Shown in pieces: positions 8,198 through 16,625 of a DNA stretch of 57,466 nt. The position numbers were made by a program, and so were the translations under genes. Source of the DNA: Phycisphaerales bacterium (GTDB taxonomy: Bacteria; Planctomycetota; Phycisphaerae; Phycisphaerales; UBA1924); assembly GCA_020847175.1 (NCBI GenBank), contig JADLCM010000045.1, positions 1 through 57,466 on the forward strand, given 5' to 3'. Under the pieces are notes generated by a model. That model made no database searches. It saw only the letters and a program-made list of their open reading frames with translations, and was not told where the DNA came from. Numbering within the stretch: the stretch's first letter is position 1; each line of letters begins with the position of its first letter.

Positions 8198-9471
8198 GGG
8201 GCGACGCCTGCGGCGTGCGCCAGCGTGCGCTCTCGGAGTGCCAACCCGATGCAGCCCGACAGCGCCAGAGCAAGGCCCGTGACCAAGAATGCCGCGTCAA
8301 GCCCCCAGCGTTCGAGCATGACCTGAGCCGCAGGAGGGCCCGCGGCGGCGAGCGCCCACGACCCGCCCATCATGAGGCTGGAGGCCAGCCCGGTGCGGTG
8401 CGGGAGAAGGCGCTGCGCGAGCGCTATGGAAACCGGCAGCACGCCGGCGAACCCGGCGCCCGCGCCGAAGGCGAGAACCAGGGGGAGCACCCGGCCGAGC
8501 CGCGCCGGAAGATCGGGAGCGCCCGCCAGCACCGGAAAGAGCGCGATGATGCCCGCCCCGATGATGGGCACGAACACCATCGCGGCCCGTTCGTTGCCGG
8601 GGCGCACGCGGGCGCCGAGCATGAGCCCCAGAGCCGCCATGCCCACCTGCATCGCGGCCAGCGCGTCGCCCCCGGTGGTCGCGGCCTCGAGGCGGAGTTC
8701 GCGGGTGAGCGCTGCGGCGCCCGTGCGAGCCAGGGTCTCCGCCTCGGACCAGCGGATCACGAGATGGAGAAACGCCATATTGACGGTGTGGCGGAGCGCC
8801 GCCCCGACGTAGAGCACCCCGATGTGTCCCCAGCGAGCCCGGCGTTCGTGCCCGGGCATCGCGGCGTGCAGCCGAGTCGCCGTGTGCCGGTCAAAGGGCG
8901 CGCGCCGGGTGAAGGCGTAGAGCGCCACCACGCTCAGCATCCCGGGAACGACGAGCCATTGAACGCTCTCCAGTCCGGCGAGTTTCACCCAGCGCGGCAC
9001 CAGCGCAATGCCCATCACCGTGCCGACCATCCCCGAGAGAAAGAACCACGTGATGCCCTGCGTGCGCCTCTCGCCGCTCAGCTGCCCGCACAGTGCGGCG
9101 GCGGGGGGGTGAAACGCCCCGATGCCCGCCGTGCCCAGCGCCTGGATGAGCATGAGCTGGCCGAACGTCTCTGCGTGAGAGACGAACGAGATGCTGAGCA
9201 CCGCGAGCAGCAGGCCCGCGGGCGCGAAGAGGCGCGACCGGAAGCGGTCGCTGGCGAGCGCGACGACGGGCTGGATCACGCCCGAGCAGACCATGCCCGC
9301 GGCGACCAACAGCGCGCCCTGCGCCGGGGAGAGGTCCAGGCGGCCCTCAAGGACGCTCAGCAGCGGGACGATGACGGTGGAGAAGAAATCGGTGACAAGG
9401 TGTGCGGCGAGGATCACGGTCACGCGCCCGAGGTCGGGCCGTCCGGCCCTGGGCGCGAGGGGGGCGCTCAT
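8194..9471 (-). CDS. MFS transporter, fosmidomycin-resistance (Fsr)-like
   Basis: The 425-residue protein is an inner-membrane carrier with about 12 hydrophobic segments. It begins VTVILAAHLVTDFFSTVIVPLLSVL and carries GIGAFHPPAAALCGQLSG, close to the AxFHP motif of Fsr-type exporters in the major facilitator superfamily. Drug efflux is the usual family annotation; the actual substrate cannot be read from sequence. It precedes miaA with a 4-bp overlap, and the pairing has no obvious functional reason. Confidence 0.85.
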   Translation of the reverse strand: MSAPLAPRAGRPDLGRVTVILAAHLVTDFFSTVIVPLLSVLEGRLDLSPAQGALLVAAGMVCSGVIQPVVALASDRFRSRLFAPAGLLLAVLSISFVSHAETFGQLMLIQALGTAGIGAFHPPAAALCGQLSGERRTQGITWFFLSGMVGTVMGIALVPRWVKLAGLESVQWLVVPGMLSVVALYAFTRRAPFDRHTATRLHAAMPGHERRARWGHIGVLYVGAALRHTVNMAFLHLVIRWSEAETLARTGAAALTRELRLEAATTGGDALAAMQVGMAALGLMLGARVRPGNERAAMVFVPIIGAGIIALFPVLAGAPDLPARLGRVLPLVLAFGAGAGFAGVLPVSIALAQRLLPHRTGLASSLMMGGSWALAAAGPPAAQVMLERWGLDAAFLVTGLALALSGCIGLALRERTLAHAAGVAP

Positions 9472-9613
9472 GCCGGATTGTTAGCGGGGCGGCGTGCCGG
9501 AGCAGCCTCCCGTGCGGCGTCCCGGCGCGGCGGCGCCCGCCGGGCGGGGCACCAGGGCGCGCGGCGTCCTCCGCGTTCACGCGGGGGGTGCAGCGCTCGT
9601 TCGAGGTCGCCCG

Positions 9614-11575
9614 TCAGACCGGCAGCACCTTCATGGCGCGCTCGCAGATCTGCTCGGCGGAGAGGCCGCAGTGCTTGAGGAGCTCTTCGGGCGTGCGGGC
9701 GCTCTTGGGGATGCGGGTGACGTGCATCTGTTCGAGGGTAAAGCCGTCGCCGCTGCCCGTGAGCGCATCGGCGATGGCGGCCCCGATGCCGCCGCCGTAA
9801 TTGTCTTCGACGCTGAGCACGTACCCGCCGTTGCTGTTCACGAGATCCAGGAGCTTGTCGGTGTCGAAGGGGAGGGAGTAGAGATCGACAAGCGTGGCCG
9901 ACACGCCCGCGTTGTCGAGGAGCTGCACCGCCTTGTTGGCTTCGTGCACCATGGCGCCGGCGGCGCAGATGACGATGTCGCGCCCTTCGGTGAGCACTTC
10001 AAACCCGCCGAGGTTGAAGACCTGGTCATCGCTGTAGATGAACTCGGTGTCGGGCCTGAGCGTGCGCATGTAGCAGACGCCCTGGTAGTCCGCCATCACG
10101 CCCGTGAGCGCGTAGGCGGCGAACGCGTCGGCGGGCTGAAGCACGTAGCAGCCCGGGTTGCCGCGGTGGTCGCGCATGGTCGTGAAGGCCCGGAACCAGG
10201 CGACATCGGGCAGGCCCATCTGGCTCGGTCCGTCCGAGGCGAGGGTGATGCCCGCGTGCGAGCCGACGATCTTGAGATTGGCCCCGGAGTTGATCGCCAT
10301 TTCGATCTGGTCGTACGCCCGCGTGATGAACTTGGCGAAGGACGAGCAGAAGGGCACCTTGTCGCCGGCGGAGAGGCCCACGCCGACGCTCACCATGTTC
10401 TGCTCGGCGATCTTGCACTCCAGGAACCGGGCGGCGAGGGCGGGGTCCTTGCCGAACGTCTCCGCGAACGTGGAGTTCGACACGTCGGCATCGAGCACCA
10501 CCACGCCGGGGTTGCACTTGCCCAGCGCCTTGAGCGCGAGGCCGTAGGCCTTGCGGGTCGCCAGCCGCCCCGTGTGCAGCAGCGTGCCCATGTCCAGCGA
10601 CTTCATCATCTGCGTCAGCGTGGGAATGTCGGCATATGCGCGGTCGGGGGCCTGGTACTCCGCCGGGGGCTCGATGGTGAAGGCGTCGGTGTTGGTGAGC
10701 GCGGAGGTGAGCTCAACGCGCCGCTCATCGAGTTCGGCAAGCGCGCGCTTGAGCGCCTCGCCCGCCGCGGGCTTGCCGTGCCAGCCGTTGCCCTGCAGGC
10801 TCGGTGCGCCCCAGCCCTTCACCGTGGTCGCGACGACGGCCATGGGCTTGTCGTTGGCGCCGAGCGACAGGAAGGCATCGAAGGCGCTCTTGATCTGCGC
10901 GGGCTCGTGCCCGTTGATCGATCGCACGTTGTAGCCCATCGCGGAAAGGCGCGCGGCGATCGAGTCCGGGCCCTGCTGCCCGCTCACCCGGTCGGCCTGG
11001 CCGTAACCGTTGCAGTTGAAGATCGGCAGCACGGTGTTGAGTTTCCGGTCGATGATGTAATCGAGCGCTTCGGTCACCTGGCCCTCGCGCGCTTCGCCGT
11101 CACCCACGATGCAGAAGACCCGCCGATCGGACTGGTCGAGCCGCGCGGCCTCGGCGACGCCCGCCGCCACGCTCAGGCCCTGTCCGAGCGATCCGGTGGC
11201 GGCGTCGAAGAACGGGAAGCCCTCCATCGGGTTGGGGTGCCCGTCCAGCTCGCTTGACCATTCGCGCAGCCCGTCGAGGTCCTTGAGGGTGAGTTCACGC
11301 CGGCGCTCGGGGTCTTTGCCGACCATCACGCCGAGCTTGGCGGCGGCGGCGTACACGATGGGCACGGCGTGGCCCTCGCTGAGGACCAGCCGGTCGCTCG
11401 TCGGGTAATCCGGGACCTCCGGACTCCATCGCATGGTGTGGAACATGAGAATGGTGACGATGTGCCCGAGGCTCATCGCGCTCGTCGGATGTCCGCTTCC
11501 TGCCTTGGCGCACATTTCGAGCGCGAGCCGGTCGATCTCGATGGCCTGCGCGTGAACAGCGGCTTCAAAGGACAT
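9614..11575 (-). CDS. tkt: transketolase
   Basis: This 653-residue thiamine-diphosphate enzyme of the pentose phosphate pathway moves two-carbon units between sugar phosphates. The N-terminal domain has AGSGHPTSAMSLGHI, LSEGHAVPIVYA and the TPP/Mg motif GDGEAREGQ...NCNGYGQ. The middle pyrimidine-binding domain has ECKIAEQNMVSVGVGLS, with the catalytic Glu, and SHAGITLASDGPSQ. The single-chain length is normal. It is transcribed divergently from dnaN. The spacer holds a plausible promoter on this strand (11671-11699). Confidence 0.97.
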   Translation of the reverse strand: MSFEAAVHAQAIEIDRLALEMCAKAGSGHPTSAMSLGHIVTILMFHTMRWSPEVPDYPTSDRLVLSEGHAVPIVYAAAAKLGVMVGKDPERRRELTLKDLDGLREWSSELDGHPNPMEGFPFFDAATGSLGQGLSVAAGVAEAARLDQSDRRVFCIVGDGEAREGQVTEALDYIIDRKLNTVLPIFNCNGYGQADRVSGQQGPDSIAARLSAMGYNVRSINGHEPAQIKSAFDAFLSLGANDKPMAVVATTVKGWGAPSLQGNGWHGKPAAGEALKRALAELDERRVELTSALTNTDAFTIEPPAEYQAPDRAYADIPTLTQMMKSLDMGTLLHTGRLATRKAYGLALKALGKCNPGVVVLDADVSNSTFAETFGKDPALAARFLECKIAEQNMVSVGVGLSAGDKVPFCSSFAKFITRAYDQIEMAINSGANLKIVGSHAGITLASDGPSQMGLPDVAWFRAFTTMRDHRGNPGCYVLQPADAFAAYALTGVMADYQGVCYMRTLRPDTEFIYSDDQVFNLGGFEVLTEGRDIVICAAGAMVHEANKAVQLLDNAGVSATLVDLYSLPFDTDKLLDLVNSNGGYVLSVEDNYGGGIGAAIADALTGSGDGFTLEQMHVTRIPKSARTPEELLKHCGLSAEQICERAMKVLPV

Positions 11576-11670
11576 GCGTGCCTACCCCATTTCGAGTCCG
11601 GGCCCGAGCCCGTCGGTCACCCCACCTCCGTGCCGCGGTCCCCACGGGAGCGCCGAGCGCGGAGCAGGGC

Positions 11671-11699
11671 AGTATCTACAGTTGAAGTGCGGTTGACAA
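11671..11699 (-). promoter_or_regulatory. predicted tkt promoter
   Basis: On the minus strand TTGTCA (11699-11694) is followed after exactly 17 bp by GATACT (11676-11671). This would give a leader of about 90 nt before the tkt start at 11575. The -35 box lies inside a 15-bp palindrome (11689-11703). This is a sequence-only prediction. Confidence 0.4.
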
Positions 11700-11703
11700 C
11701 CGC
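11689..11703. promoter_or_regulatory. 15-bp palindrome, possible operator
   Basis: GCGGTTG-A-CAACCGC is a perfect inverted repeat with one central base, in the tkt/dnaN divergent spacer. It covers the predicted tkt -35 box, as a repressor site would. A second inverted repeat, GGTATGG...CCATACC, lies at 11726-11752 with a 13-nt loop. No regulator gene is adjacent. Confidence 0.4.
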
Positions 11704-11867
11704 CCGGCGGGGGCTCTCTTCAATTGGTATGGAATTTGCTGTGCGCCATACCGAGTATTTCGCGAACAATCCACAAGGGACGCCCGGCCTCGGACCTGCG
11801 CCCCCGTCCCCGATACACTCCCGCGAACGGAGTCGAGTTGAGATATTCCAGAGAGTGAAGGATTGAC

Positions 11868-13034
11868 ATGAAGGTCATTTGCGATCGCGGCGCGCTCCTT
11901 GATGCGGTGAACCAGATGTCCGGCGTGGTCGCGGGGCGCACAAGCCCCAAGGTCCAGCTCACGTGCGTCAAGCTCGTCGCCGAGAAGGCGGCCGGGGCCG
12001 GTCGCCTCACGCTGATGGGCACTGACGGCGAAGTGTCGCTGCGACTGTGCCTTGACCGCGTCGATGTCGGCCAGCCCGGCGAGGCGCTGATCCCCGCGGA
12101 CAAGCTCCGCCAGATCGTGTCGGCCGAAGATTCCGACTCCACGCTCACGATCGAGAGCACCGACGACTCGGTGGAGATTCGCGGACAGGATGCGCGCTTC
12201 AAGGTGCTCGGGTACCCGGCGGGCGACTATCCGGCGGTGCCGGGCTTCCCGAAGGCGGATGGGGCCAAGACGATCTTTTCGCACCAGGCGGGGTCGCTGG
12301 CGGGGCTTGTCGCCCGCACGCTCTTTGCCACCGCGCGAGAGAACTCGCGCTACGCGATCAACGGGGTGCTCCTGAAGCGCGATGGGAAGCGGCTGGAGAT
12401 GGTCGCAACCGACGGGCGGCGCCTCGCGCTCGCCCGCGCATCGCTCGCGAACACCGAGAAGGACGCCCACGCGGCGATGTGCATCGTGCCCAGCAAGGCC
12501 CTGGGCACGCTCCAGAAACTGATCCAGGACGGTGACGAGCCGGTGCGCATCGCGATCACCGACAACCAGGTCTTCTTCCACCTCGGCGCCGCGGATGAGA
12601 AATCTGAGGGGCGCGCCATGATGAGCTCCAACCTCGTCGAGGGCGCATTCCCCCCCTACGAAGACGTGATCCCCAAGGACCAGGACAAGGTCGCGAGTTT
12701 CGACCGGGACGTGATGGCCTCGGCCGTGCGCCGGGCGGCGCTGCTCACCAACGAAGAGTCGCGCGGCGTGAAACTTTCCTTCTCGTCGGGCGACAAGCGG
12801 GTGCAGATCGCGAGCCGCGCCCCGGAAATGGGCGAAGCGGAGATCACCGTGGACCTCGCCGAGTTCAAGGGCGAGGACATCGCGCTGGGGTTCAACCCCG
12901 GCTTCATCACCGATGCCCTGAAGGTGATCGACGACCCGCGCGTGAGCATCGAGCTCAAGGGGTCGAACAAGCCGGGCGTGATCAAGGTAGGGTCGGAGTT
13001 TCTCTACGTGGTCATGCCGGTGAGTCTGCAGTAG
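11868..13034 (+). CDS. dnaN: DNA polymerase III beta subunit (sliding clamp)
   Basis: The 388-residue protein forms the ring-shaped clamp that tethers the replicative polymerase to DNA. It shows the three repeated clamp folds. Signature stretches are ARFKVLGYPAGDYPAVP, RYAINGVLLKRDGKRLEMVATDGRRLALA in the middle domain, and the family C-terminus ...FLYVVMPVSLQ (E. coli ends MPMRL). AAGGA lies 6 nt before the ATG. dnaN is usually close to dnaA and the replication origin; dnaA is not in this window. Confidence 0.97.
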   Translation: MKVICDRGALLDAVNQMSGVVAGRTSPKVQLTCVKLVAEKAAGAGRLTLMGTDGEVSLRLCLDRVDVGQPGEALIPADKLRQIVSAEDSDSTLTIESTDDSVEIRGQDARFKVLGYPAGDYPAVPGFPKADGAKTIFSHQAGSLAGLVARTLFATARENSRYAINGVLLKRDGKRLEMVATDGRRLALARASLANTEKDAHAAMCIVPSKALGTLQKLIQDGDEPVRIAITDNQVFFHLGAADEKSEGRAMMSSNLVEGAFPPYEDVIPKDQDKVASFDRDVMASAVRRAALLTNEESRGVKLSFSSGDKRVQIASRAPEMGEAEITVDLAEFKGEDIALGFNPGFITDALKVIDDPRVSIELKGSNKPGVIKVGSEFLYVVMPVSLQ

Positions 13035-13184
13035 AGGCGACGGGCCGCAGGCGCTCCGCGGCTGCGCGGCAGGGAACCGGGCCCAGCCGATCGAGGTGGC
13101 TCGATCGAGCTTCTGTGCTCCCGGCGTGAATGTCGCGAGCATGGCGTCGGCACGCCGAAGCGGGCCTCTCGGGGGGCTGCGGGC

Positions 13185-13904
13185 TCACGGCGCTTGCAGG
13201 AGCTGGGTGATCTTGCCGTCCGGCGTGACCACGGCGAGGTTGGTGACGTGCCCGCCTTCCTTGGGGTCCGGGCGTCTCATTGAGAAGTCCAGCGACATCC
13301 CGCTCGCGTCGAACTCGACGATCACCAGCGCCTTGCCCTTCTCAAACCGCATCGGGATCGGCATTCCCTTCTCCAGCAGGCCCTTCGCCTTCGCCGCGCC
13401 GTCCGCGGCGGACATCTCATTGGTCCACGTGCCGTACTCCATCAACCCCTTGGGTCCGCGCTCGAGCGGGCCGACGTGCTCGGTCAGCGCCCGCGCGAAG
13501 CGGTCGAGAGCTTCCGGCGTGACTTGTGCCGCCGCGCTCGGCGTGAAGTACCGCTTGAGCACGGTTTCGTCGCGCCCCTGGGCCGCCAGGGTAATGTCCT
13601 TGGCTTCGTTGGCGAATCGCGTGGCGACCTGCGCGGCGCCGATGAGCAGCCCGATCCACAAGGCGCACGCGATGAGGCTCACCACGATGCCGGCGACGGC
13701 CAGCCCGGTGCCGCCCACGCGCCCCCGCGAGGCCTTGATGCCCAGCAGTGCCCCCACACCGAACCCGAGGCCGAGCACTCCGAAGAACGGCACGCACAGG
13801 ATGCCGAAGACGAGCGAGAGAATGGCGAGCACGCTCGTGCGTTCAGGCGCCGGGCGATCCACCCCGAAATGCGAAAAGCCCGGGTCCTGGGTGTAACTTG
13901 TCAT
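13185..13904 (-). CDS. DUF4190-domain membrane protein
   Basis: The protein has 239 residues. Residues about 20-95 form two hydrophobic segments with the DUF4190 pattern (TSVLAILSLVFGILCVPFFGVLGLGFGVGALLGIKA...GTGLAVAGIVVSLI). The remaining 140 residues are soluble, probably outside the cytoplasm, and resemble a small stress/turnover-type fold (ALDRFARALTEHVGPL). Its function is unknown. It stands alone between dnaN and the aminotransferase, both on the other strand. Confidence 0.8.
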   Translation of the reverse strand: MTSYTQDPGFSHFGVDRPAPERTSVLAILSLVFGILCVPFFGVLGLGFGVGALLGIKASRGRVGGTGLAVAGIVVSLIACALWIGLLIGAAQVATRFANEAKDITLAAQGRDETVLKRYFTPSAAAQVTPEALDRFARALTEHVGPLERGPKGLMEYGTWTNEMSAADGAAKAKGLLEKGMPIPMRFEKGKALVIVEFDASGMSLDFSMRRPDPKEGGHVTNLAVVTPDGKITQLLQAP

Positions 13905-14070
13905 GCGCGGAGCCTAGGCACGTCGCCATCCGACGCGCCGTCTCGCCCCCCGAGTCCCGGTGAGCCCATCGCGCTCGCGCGGGGCGGGCGCGATACGCTT
14001 GTGCGGGGTGCGGCGGACCGCGCCTCCAGCCCCGTGCTCGACCGCCCCGCCACCACGGAAGGTGCCCCAA

Positions 14071-15306
14071 ATGCCCATCACCGAAGCCGCCTCGTTGACC
14101 CGCCCCGCGCGTTCGCCCCTGGCCCGTTTCTGGTCGCTTGACCCGAACGTCACGTTTCTGAATCACGGGTCGTACGGCGTGTGCCCCCTTCCGGTGCGCG
14201 AGGCGCAGGACCGTTGCCGCGCCCTCATGGAGCAGGAGCCGGTCAAGTTCTTCATGTCGCACCTGGAGAGGCTGCTGGACCTCTCGCGCCGTCGCCTGGG
14301 GCCGTTCCTGGGCGCGTCGCCGACCAACCTGGGTTTCTTGCCCAACGCCACGGTGGGAATCTCGACGATCCTGCACTCGATCGACTTCCGCCCGGGTGAT
14401 GAGATCCTGGTCAACACCCACGAGTACATGAGCGCGATCAACGAACTCGCGCGCCTTCAGCAGCGCCGCGGGGTTCGCGTGGTGGTGCAACCTGTGCCCT
14501 TCCCGATCTCCTCGCCCCGGCAGGCGACCGAGGCGATTCTCTCCGGCCTGTCGCCGCGCACCCGGCTCGCGATCGTCAGCCATATCACCAGCCCCACGGC
14601 GCTTGTCATGCCGGTCGAGGAGATCATCCCGGCGATCCAGTCGCGGGGCGTGGATGTCCTGCTTGACGGGGCGCACTCGCCCGGGAGCATCCCGGTGAAC
14701 CTGGAACAGCTCGGGTGCGCGTACTTTGTCGCGACGCTCCACAAGTGGGTGTGCACGCCCAAGGGCGCGGGAGTGCTCTACGCCCGGTCCGACCGGCAGG
14801 GGGCGCTGCGACCGCTGGCGCTCTCCAGCCGAGCGCACCAGCCGCGGGCCGATCGCGCCCTGTTTCTGCGCGACTTTGATTACCTCGGCACCGACGACTA
14901 CTCCCCGGCGATCTGCGCGCCCGACGCGATTGACTTCGGCGCCTCGCTCTTCGCCGGCGGGTGGCCCGAACTGATGCAGCGGAATCACGACCTGGTCTGC
15001 CGCGCCCGGCGGCACATCTGCGACGAACTGGGGATCACCGACCCCGCGCCGGAGTCCATGGTGCCGACGATGGCCTCGATCCCGCTCCCGCCGATCCCGG
15101 AGCGCCTGCGGAACGCGCAGACCACCTACGGCGACCCGCTCCAGGACCGGCTCGTGAAGGACTACGGCATCCAGGTGCCCGTGTGGACGATGGACCTGAC
15201 CGGACAGCGCCTGCTCCGCATCTCCGCCCAGGCGTACAACACGTTCGAGGAATACGTCTACCTCGCCGGGGCGCTCAAGCGCGAACTGGACGCCGAGCAG
15301 AACTGA
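14071..15306 (+). CDS. class V aminotransferase, isopenicillin-N-epimerase-like
   Basis: The 411-residue PLP enzyme resembles the epimerase/desulfurase branch of class V aminotransferases. It has FLNHGSYGVCPLPVREAQ at the N-terminus, DVLLDGAHSPGSIPVNL with the PLP-binding Asp, and the Schiff-base lysine in TLHKWVCTPKGAGVLY. GGAAGGTG before ATG 14071 decides the start. The substrate is not predictable; CefD-like and selenocysteine-lyase-like homologues act on varied amino acids. It has no operon partner. Confidence 0.88.
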   Translation: MPITEAASLTRPARSPLARFWSLDPNVTFLNHGSYGVCPLPVREAQDRCRALMEQEPVKFFMSHLERLLDLSRRRLGPFLGASPTNLGFLPNATVGISTILHSIDFRPGDEILVNTHEYMSAINELARLQQRRGVRVVVQPVPFPISSPRQATEAILSGLSPRTRLAIVSHITSPTALVMPVEEIIPAIQSRGVDVLLDGAHSPGSIPVNLEQLGCAYFVATLHKWVCTPKGAGVLYARSDRQGALRPLALSSRAHQPRADRALFLRDFDYLGTDDYSPAICAPDAIDFGASLFAGGWPELMQRNHDLVCRARRHICDELGITDPAPESMVPTMASIPLPPIPERLRNAQTTYGDPLQDRLVKDYGIQVPVWTMDLTGQRLLRISAQAYNTFEEYVYLAGALKRELDAEQN

Positions 15307-15326
15307 CACGCCGGCCGCCGGCGGGC

Positions 15327-16625
15327 CTATCGAACCGCGCAGAGCAGGTCATCCAGGCCGACCACGCGGGCCGGCGTCCCGGCGAGCGAGGCGCGCAGTG
15401 CTTCGCCCGACGCGGGGGTGATGACCACCACGTGGCGCCCCGTGAGGTGAGACCGGTCGATGCGACGCGTGCCCTCGGGCCCGCGGGCGCCGGGCGCATC
15501 GTCGATCCAAAGGGTCGGCGTGTGCATGGCGAGCGCTTCACCCAGCACCCAGCCCCGCCGTCCCATGCCCGCGAGCACGGGCACTTCGCCGGGGCGCAGC
15601 GCTTCGATGATCGCGCGCGCGAGGTCGCGCCCCGCAAGGGGCACGCCCGCAATCGCCCTCTCCAGCCCCTCCACACAGGCCGCGCAGCAGGCTCGCCCGA
15701 TGCGCTCGCGATGGTCGTCGCCTTCGATCATCCACGGGGCCCTCGCGGCGCACAGCCCCAGCGCGTGTTCAAGCGCCCCGCGAACCAATCCTGCCTCGTC
15801 GGCGCGGAGCGCACCGACGAGAGCGCCGAGGCGGAGGGCGAGAGATTCGTCCCCCGCGGCGAGCGCCCGGGCGAGGCTGCGGAGGGTCCATGCCCGCTCG
15901 TACCCGGGGCCGGACGGCCCAGGCCCCGCCTCGATGACGCGCAGCCCGACCTCGTGCATCTCGCTCAGGCGGGTGCTCATCGAGCCGGGGCGGATGCGGT
16001 AGTCAAAGAGCGCACGCGGCACGACGGGCCCCATGCGCGCGCCCGCGCCGACGCAGCGACGCAGCAGGTTCCAGTCCTCGTGGCATGACCACCGCCTCTC
16101 GAAGAGTTCGGGGGCGAGTGCGCGGCCCGACCCGGACAACAGGTTCAGCCGTTCGAGGCCGGCGCGACACCAGAGAATCGAGCCGATGGCGAGCGGGTTG
16201 AACGCCGCCAGGCCTTCGGGGGTCAGGTCAGCCGTCGCGGGCCGGATGATCCAGCCCAGGTCCTCACATCCGGGGCCCACCATGCGCGTCCAACAGGCGC
16301 AGAAGTCAAGGCCGCGCGCCGCGGGGATCATCTCCCGGGCGAAGTCGGGGTCGATGCGGTCATCGGCATCGACAAAGAGAATGTGGGGCGCGCGGGCGAT
16401 GCCGAGCCCGGCGTTGCGCGCCCCGGCGAGGCCGGTGTTCCGCTGGCGAAGCAGCGTGACCGGCCCCGCCTCGCGCGCGGCCCGGGCCGTGCGATCGGCG
16501 CTGCCGTCATCGACCACGATCACTTCCACGCGCGCCGAGATCTGCGCGAAGGCCGACCGCACCGTCTCGCCCACCGTCCCCTCGGCGTTGAAGGCGGGGA
16601 TGACGATCGACAGGTCGAGGCTCAC
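15327..16625 (-). CDS. family 2 glycosyltransferase with extra C-terminal domain
   Basis: The protein has 432 residues. The N-terminal GT-A fold shows LSIVIPAFNAEGTVGETV, VEVIVVDDGSADRT, RQRNTGLAGARNAGL and the DxD-type LFVDADDRIDPDF, and WSCHEDWNLLRR fits the catalytic base region. The last 95 residues form a separate Rossmann-like unit (VLAGMGRRGWVLGEALA...HVVVITPASGEAL), and a similar unit ends the GT2 at 20800-21963. The start is GTG 16625, overlapping the upstream gene's stop by 4 bp (GTGA). Transfer of a sugar to a surface glycan is likely; donor and acceptor are unknown. Confidence 0.88.
   Translation of the reverse strand: MSLDLSIVIPAFNAEGTVGETVRSAFAQISARVEVIVVDDGSADRTARAAREAGPVTLLRQRNTGLAGARNAGLGIARAPHILFVDADDRIDPDFAREMIPAARGLDFCACWTRMVGPGCEDLGWIIRPATADLTPEGLAAFNPLAIGSILWCRAGLERLNLLSGSGRALAPELFERRWSCHEDWNLLRRCVGAGARMGPVVPRALFDYRIRPGSMSTRLSEMHEVGLRVIEAGPGPSGPGYERAWTLRSLARALAAGDESLALRLGALVGALRADEAGLVRGALEHALGLCAARAPWMIEGDDHRERIGRACCAACVEGLERAIAGVPLAGRDLARAIIEALRPGEVPVLAGMGRRGWVLGEALAMHTPTLWIDDAPGARGPEGTRRIDRSHLTGRHVVVITPASGEALRASLAGTPARVVGLDDLLCAVR

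Noticed and set aside
8215..11257. Two long plus frames (487 and 587 codons) over the MFS transporter and transketolase genes
   Set aside because: Low-complexity Arg/Gly/His translations, no motifs; the minus genes are certain.
11768..11776. CAATCCACA as a DnaA box upstream of dnaN
   Set aside because: Two mismatches to TTATCCACA, single occurrence and no AT-rich neighbourhood; not enough for an origin call.
13843..15309. 488-codon open frame on minus opposite the class V aminotransferase
   Set aside because: Antisense shadow of a clear PLP enzyme.
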